Part shown: in pieces, positions 62,718 to 64,000 of the stretch
Numbering within the stretch: position 1 is the first letter of the stretch
Layout of the letters: each line of letters opens with the position of its first letter
Source: Streptomyces goshikiensis
GTDB lineage: Bacteria > Actinomycetota > Actinomycetes > Streptomycetales > Streptomycetaceae
Assembly: GCF_014650555.1 (NCBI RefSeq)
Contig: NZ_BMVE01000001.1
Coordinates: 744,001 to 808,000, forward strand
Direction of reading: 5' to 3'
DNA: 64,000 nt
Notes under the pieces: generated by a model
Told to the model about the DNA's origin: nothing
Databases searched by the model: none
What the model saw: only the letters and a program-made list of their open reading frames with translations
Program-made: the position numbers and the translations under genes

Positions 62718-64000
62718 CGGCGATCACCTTCCCCACGTCCACCGGCAGCCGCAGCGTGAACAGCGCCCCGCCCTCCGCCGCGTTGGCGGCCGTGATGTCG
62801 CCGCCGTGGATGTGCGCGTTCTCCATGGCGATCGACAGGCCGAGCCCGCTCCCGTCCGACTTCGGCCGAGAGGCGCTCGCCTTGTAGAAACGGTCGAAGA
62901 CGTGCGGCAGGACCTCCTCCGGGATGCCCGGACCGTTGTCCTTGACCGCGATGACCAGCCATTCCTCCTCGACCGTCACCGACACCCGCACCGGCGAACC
63001 GCCGTGCTTGAGCGCGTTGCCGATCAGGTTGGCGAGGATGACGTCGAGCCGGCGCGGGTCGAGCCGGGCCATGATGCCCCGCTCCGCGTCGAGTTCGACG
63101 GCGTCGAGCCAGGCCCGCGCGTCGATGCACGCCGTCACCTGGTCGGCGACGTCGACGTCGTCCAGCACCAGCCGCGCCGTCCCCGCGTCGAAGCGGGTGA
63201 CTTCCATCAGGTTCTCCACCAGGTCGTTCAGGCGCCGCGTCTCGCTCACGACCAGCGCCACCGCCGGTGCGATCATCGGATCGAGGTCGTCGACCTCCTC
63301 CTCCAGCACCTCGGCCACCGCCGTCAACGCCGTGAGCGGCGTGCGCAGTTCGTGGGACATGTCCGCGACGAAGCGCCGGCTGGACTCCTCCCGCGCGCTC
63401 ATGTCGGCGACCTTCTTCTCCAGCGCCTCCGCGGTCCTGTTGAAGGTCCGCGACAGGTCGGCGAGTTCGTCGGTCCCCGACACGTCGAGCCGGTGGTCCA
63501 GCTCGCCCTCGCCGAGCCGCCGCGCCGCGTCACCGAGCCGCTGTACGGGCCTGAGCACCGTCCGGGCCGCGGCCTGCGCGAGCAGCGCGGAGCCGAGCAG
63601 CGCGAGGCCCGTCGCGATGGTCAGCGACCAGCCCAGCGCGTTCAGGTCGTCCCGCTCCTGCGCGAGGGACTTGTACATGTAGCCGGTCGGCCCGCCGCCC
63701 ACGATCCGCGTCCCGCCGACCAGGTACGGGTTGCCCTGCGGCTTCGTGCGCTGCCAGTACACGTGGTACTCGGCGTCGTTGGCCGTGGTCGTCTTCTGCC
63801 GGTCGTTCACCGCGTGCTGGAGGGACTTGGGTACGTCGTCCAGCCCGAAGGAGTCGGGGCCGGCCGCGCCGAAGACCTTGCGGCCGTCCTTGCGCTCGTC
63901 GACCAGCAGCACGCTGTATCCGGGGCTGCTGCCCGCCATCAGTTCGGCGGTGCGCTGCATCTCCTCGGGCGTCGGGTCGCCGGGCAGCGCCGCGGCCCGG
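62701..64000 (-). CDS. afsQ2: Sensor histidine kinase, AfsQ2-like (5' end beyond window)
   Basis: At least 433 residues in frame to the window edge; the N-terminus is missing. An extracytoplasmic region (PGYSVLLVDERKDGRKVFG ... VNDRQKTTTANDAEYHVYWQ) is followed by a membrane span LGWSLTIATGLALLGSALLAQAAA, HAMP (RTVLRPVQRLGDAARRLGEGELDHRL), HisKA with SSRRFVADMSHELRTPLTALTAV (phosphorylated His), and HATPase_c with NLIGNALKHGG, VKDNGPGIPEEVLPHVFDRFYKA and GSGLGLSIAMENAHIHGG. The partner response regulator would lie just beyond 64000. The AfsQ2 name rests on gene order relative to PNP and the mutase, and on the following lipoprotein. Confidence 0.75.
   Translation of the reverse strand, partial: RAAALPGDPTPEEMQRTAELMAGSSPGYSVLLVDERKDGRKVFGAAGPDSFGLDDVPKSLQHAVNDRQKTTTANDAEYHVYWQRTKPQGNPYLVGGTRIVGGGPTGYMYKSLAQERDDLNALGWSLTIATGLALLGSALLAQAAARTVLRPVQRLGDAARRLGEGELDHRLDVSGTDELADLSRTFNRTAEALEKKVADMSAREESSRRFVADMSHELRTPLTALTAVAEVLEEEVDDLDPMIAPAVALVVSETRRLNDLVENLMEVTRFDAGTARLVLDDVDVADQVTACIDARAWLDAVELDAERGIMARLDPRRLDVILANLIGNALKHGGSPVRVSVTVEEEWLVIAVKDNGPGIPEEVLPHVFDRFYKASASRPKSDGSGLGLSIAMENAHIHGGDITAANAAEGGALFTLRLPVDVGKVIAGEVDA

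Noticed and set aside
62701..64000. AfsQ-like genes as a sign of an antibiotic gene cluster in the window
   Set aside because: No polyketide synthase, NRPS, terpene or RiPP gene is present; the kinase is a global regulator.

Overview
The window is chromosomal DNA from a streptomycete or close relative. It has very high G+C with codons rich in G/C at the third position, frequent GTG starts, and many genes whose start lies 6-7 nt after a TANNNT -10 box (leaderless). It also encodes mycothiol S-conjugate amidase, a biotin-dependent acyl-CoA carboxylase with an epsilon subunit, a histidine ammonia-lyase with a Cys-Ser-Gly cofactor triad, and an AfsQ2-like kinase. The order of housekeeping genes (PEP carboxykinase, mca, greA, threonine ammonia-lyase, metB, msrA, hutH, GGDEF protein, adenylate cyclase, birA, pccB/accE, maf, accA, DeoR regulator, lpdA, PNP, phosphosugar mutase, AfsQ2) agrees with my recollection of a conserved Streptomyces core segment. 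No rRNA, tRNA or CRISPR array was recognised.

Layout. 0.1-4.3 kb: a D-amino-acid catabolic cluster (IclR regulator and RidA on the minus strand, divergent PLP-dependent deaminase and D-aminoacylase on the plus strand). 4.3-9.3 kb: YdcF-like membrane protein, a HelR-type RNA-polymerase helicase, small membrane, DUF6083-like and macrodomain proteins. 9.3-11.2 kb: a gene-poor stretch with a ~1.1 kb imperfect inverted repeat, a 64-bp tandem duplication, one small gene and 13-bp iterons. 11.2-18.5 kb: AlaA-type aminotransferase, PEP carboxykinase, hemolysin III protein, thioredoxin-domain protein.

18.7-27.3 kb is the accessory region. It holds a Uma2-type nuclease, a lower-G+C HTH/P-loop/Sel1-like ATPase, a small membrane protein, a DUF4365-type PD-(D/E)XK protein and then a large membrane-linked NB-ARC/TPR protein whose Walker A lysine is replaced by arginine. 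This cluster of STAND-like ATPases and nuclease-fold proteins is my best candidate for an undescribed (possibly anti-mobile-element) system.

27.4-44.5 kb returns to core genes: mca operon, DUF4307, cupin, greA, a DrrAB-type ABC exporter, threonine ammonia-lyase, MarR regulator, a degenerate SigE-family sigma factor coupled to a tiny membrane protein, metB, two paralogous membrane-anchored YWCEKWHGS proteins (the second coupled to a 44-codon leader gene), msrA, an alcohol dehydrogenase with a divergent MmyB-type regulator, an L,D-transpeptidase lipoprotein, and a small LAxTG-anchored surface protein.

44.5-64 kb combines signalling and central metabolism: hutH; a GAF-GGDEF diguanylate cyclase; enoyl-CoA hydratase; adenylate cyclase; birA divergent from the acyl-CoA carboxylase genes it would biotinylate; maf; a DeoR regulator; a quinone reductase lacking the CxxxxC disulfide; gamma-glutamylcyclotransferase; PNP and phosphosugar mutase for nucleoside salvage; and, at the right edge, a truncated AfsQ2-like histidine kinase overlapping a lipoprotein gene.
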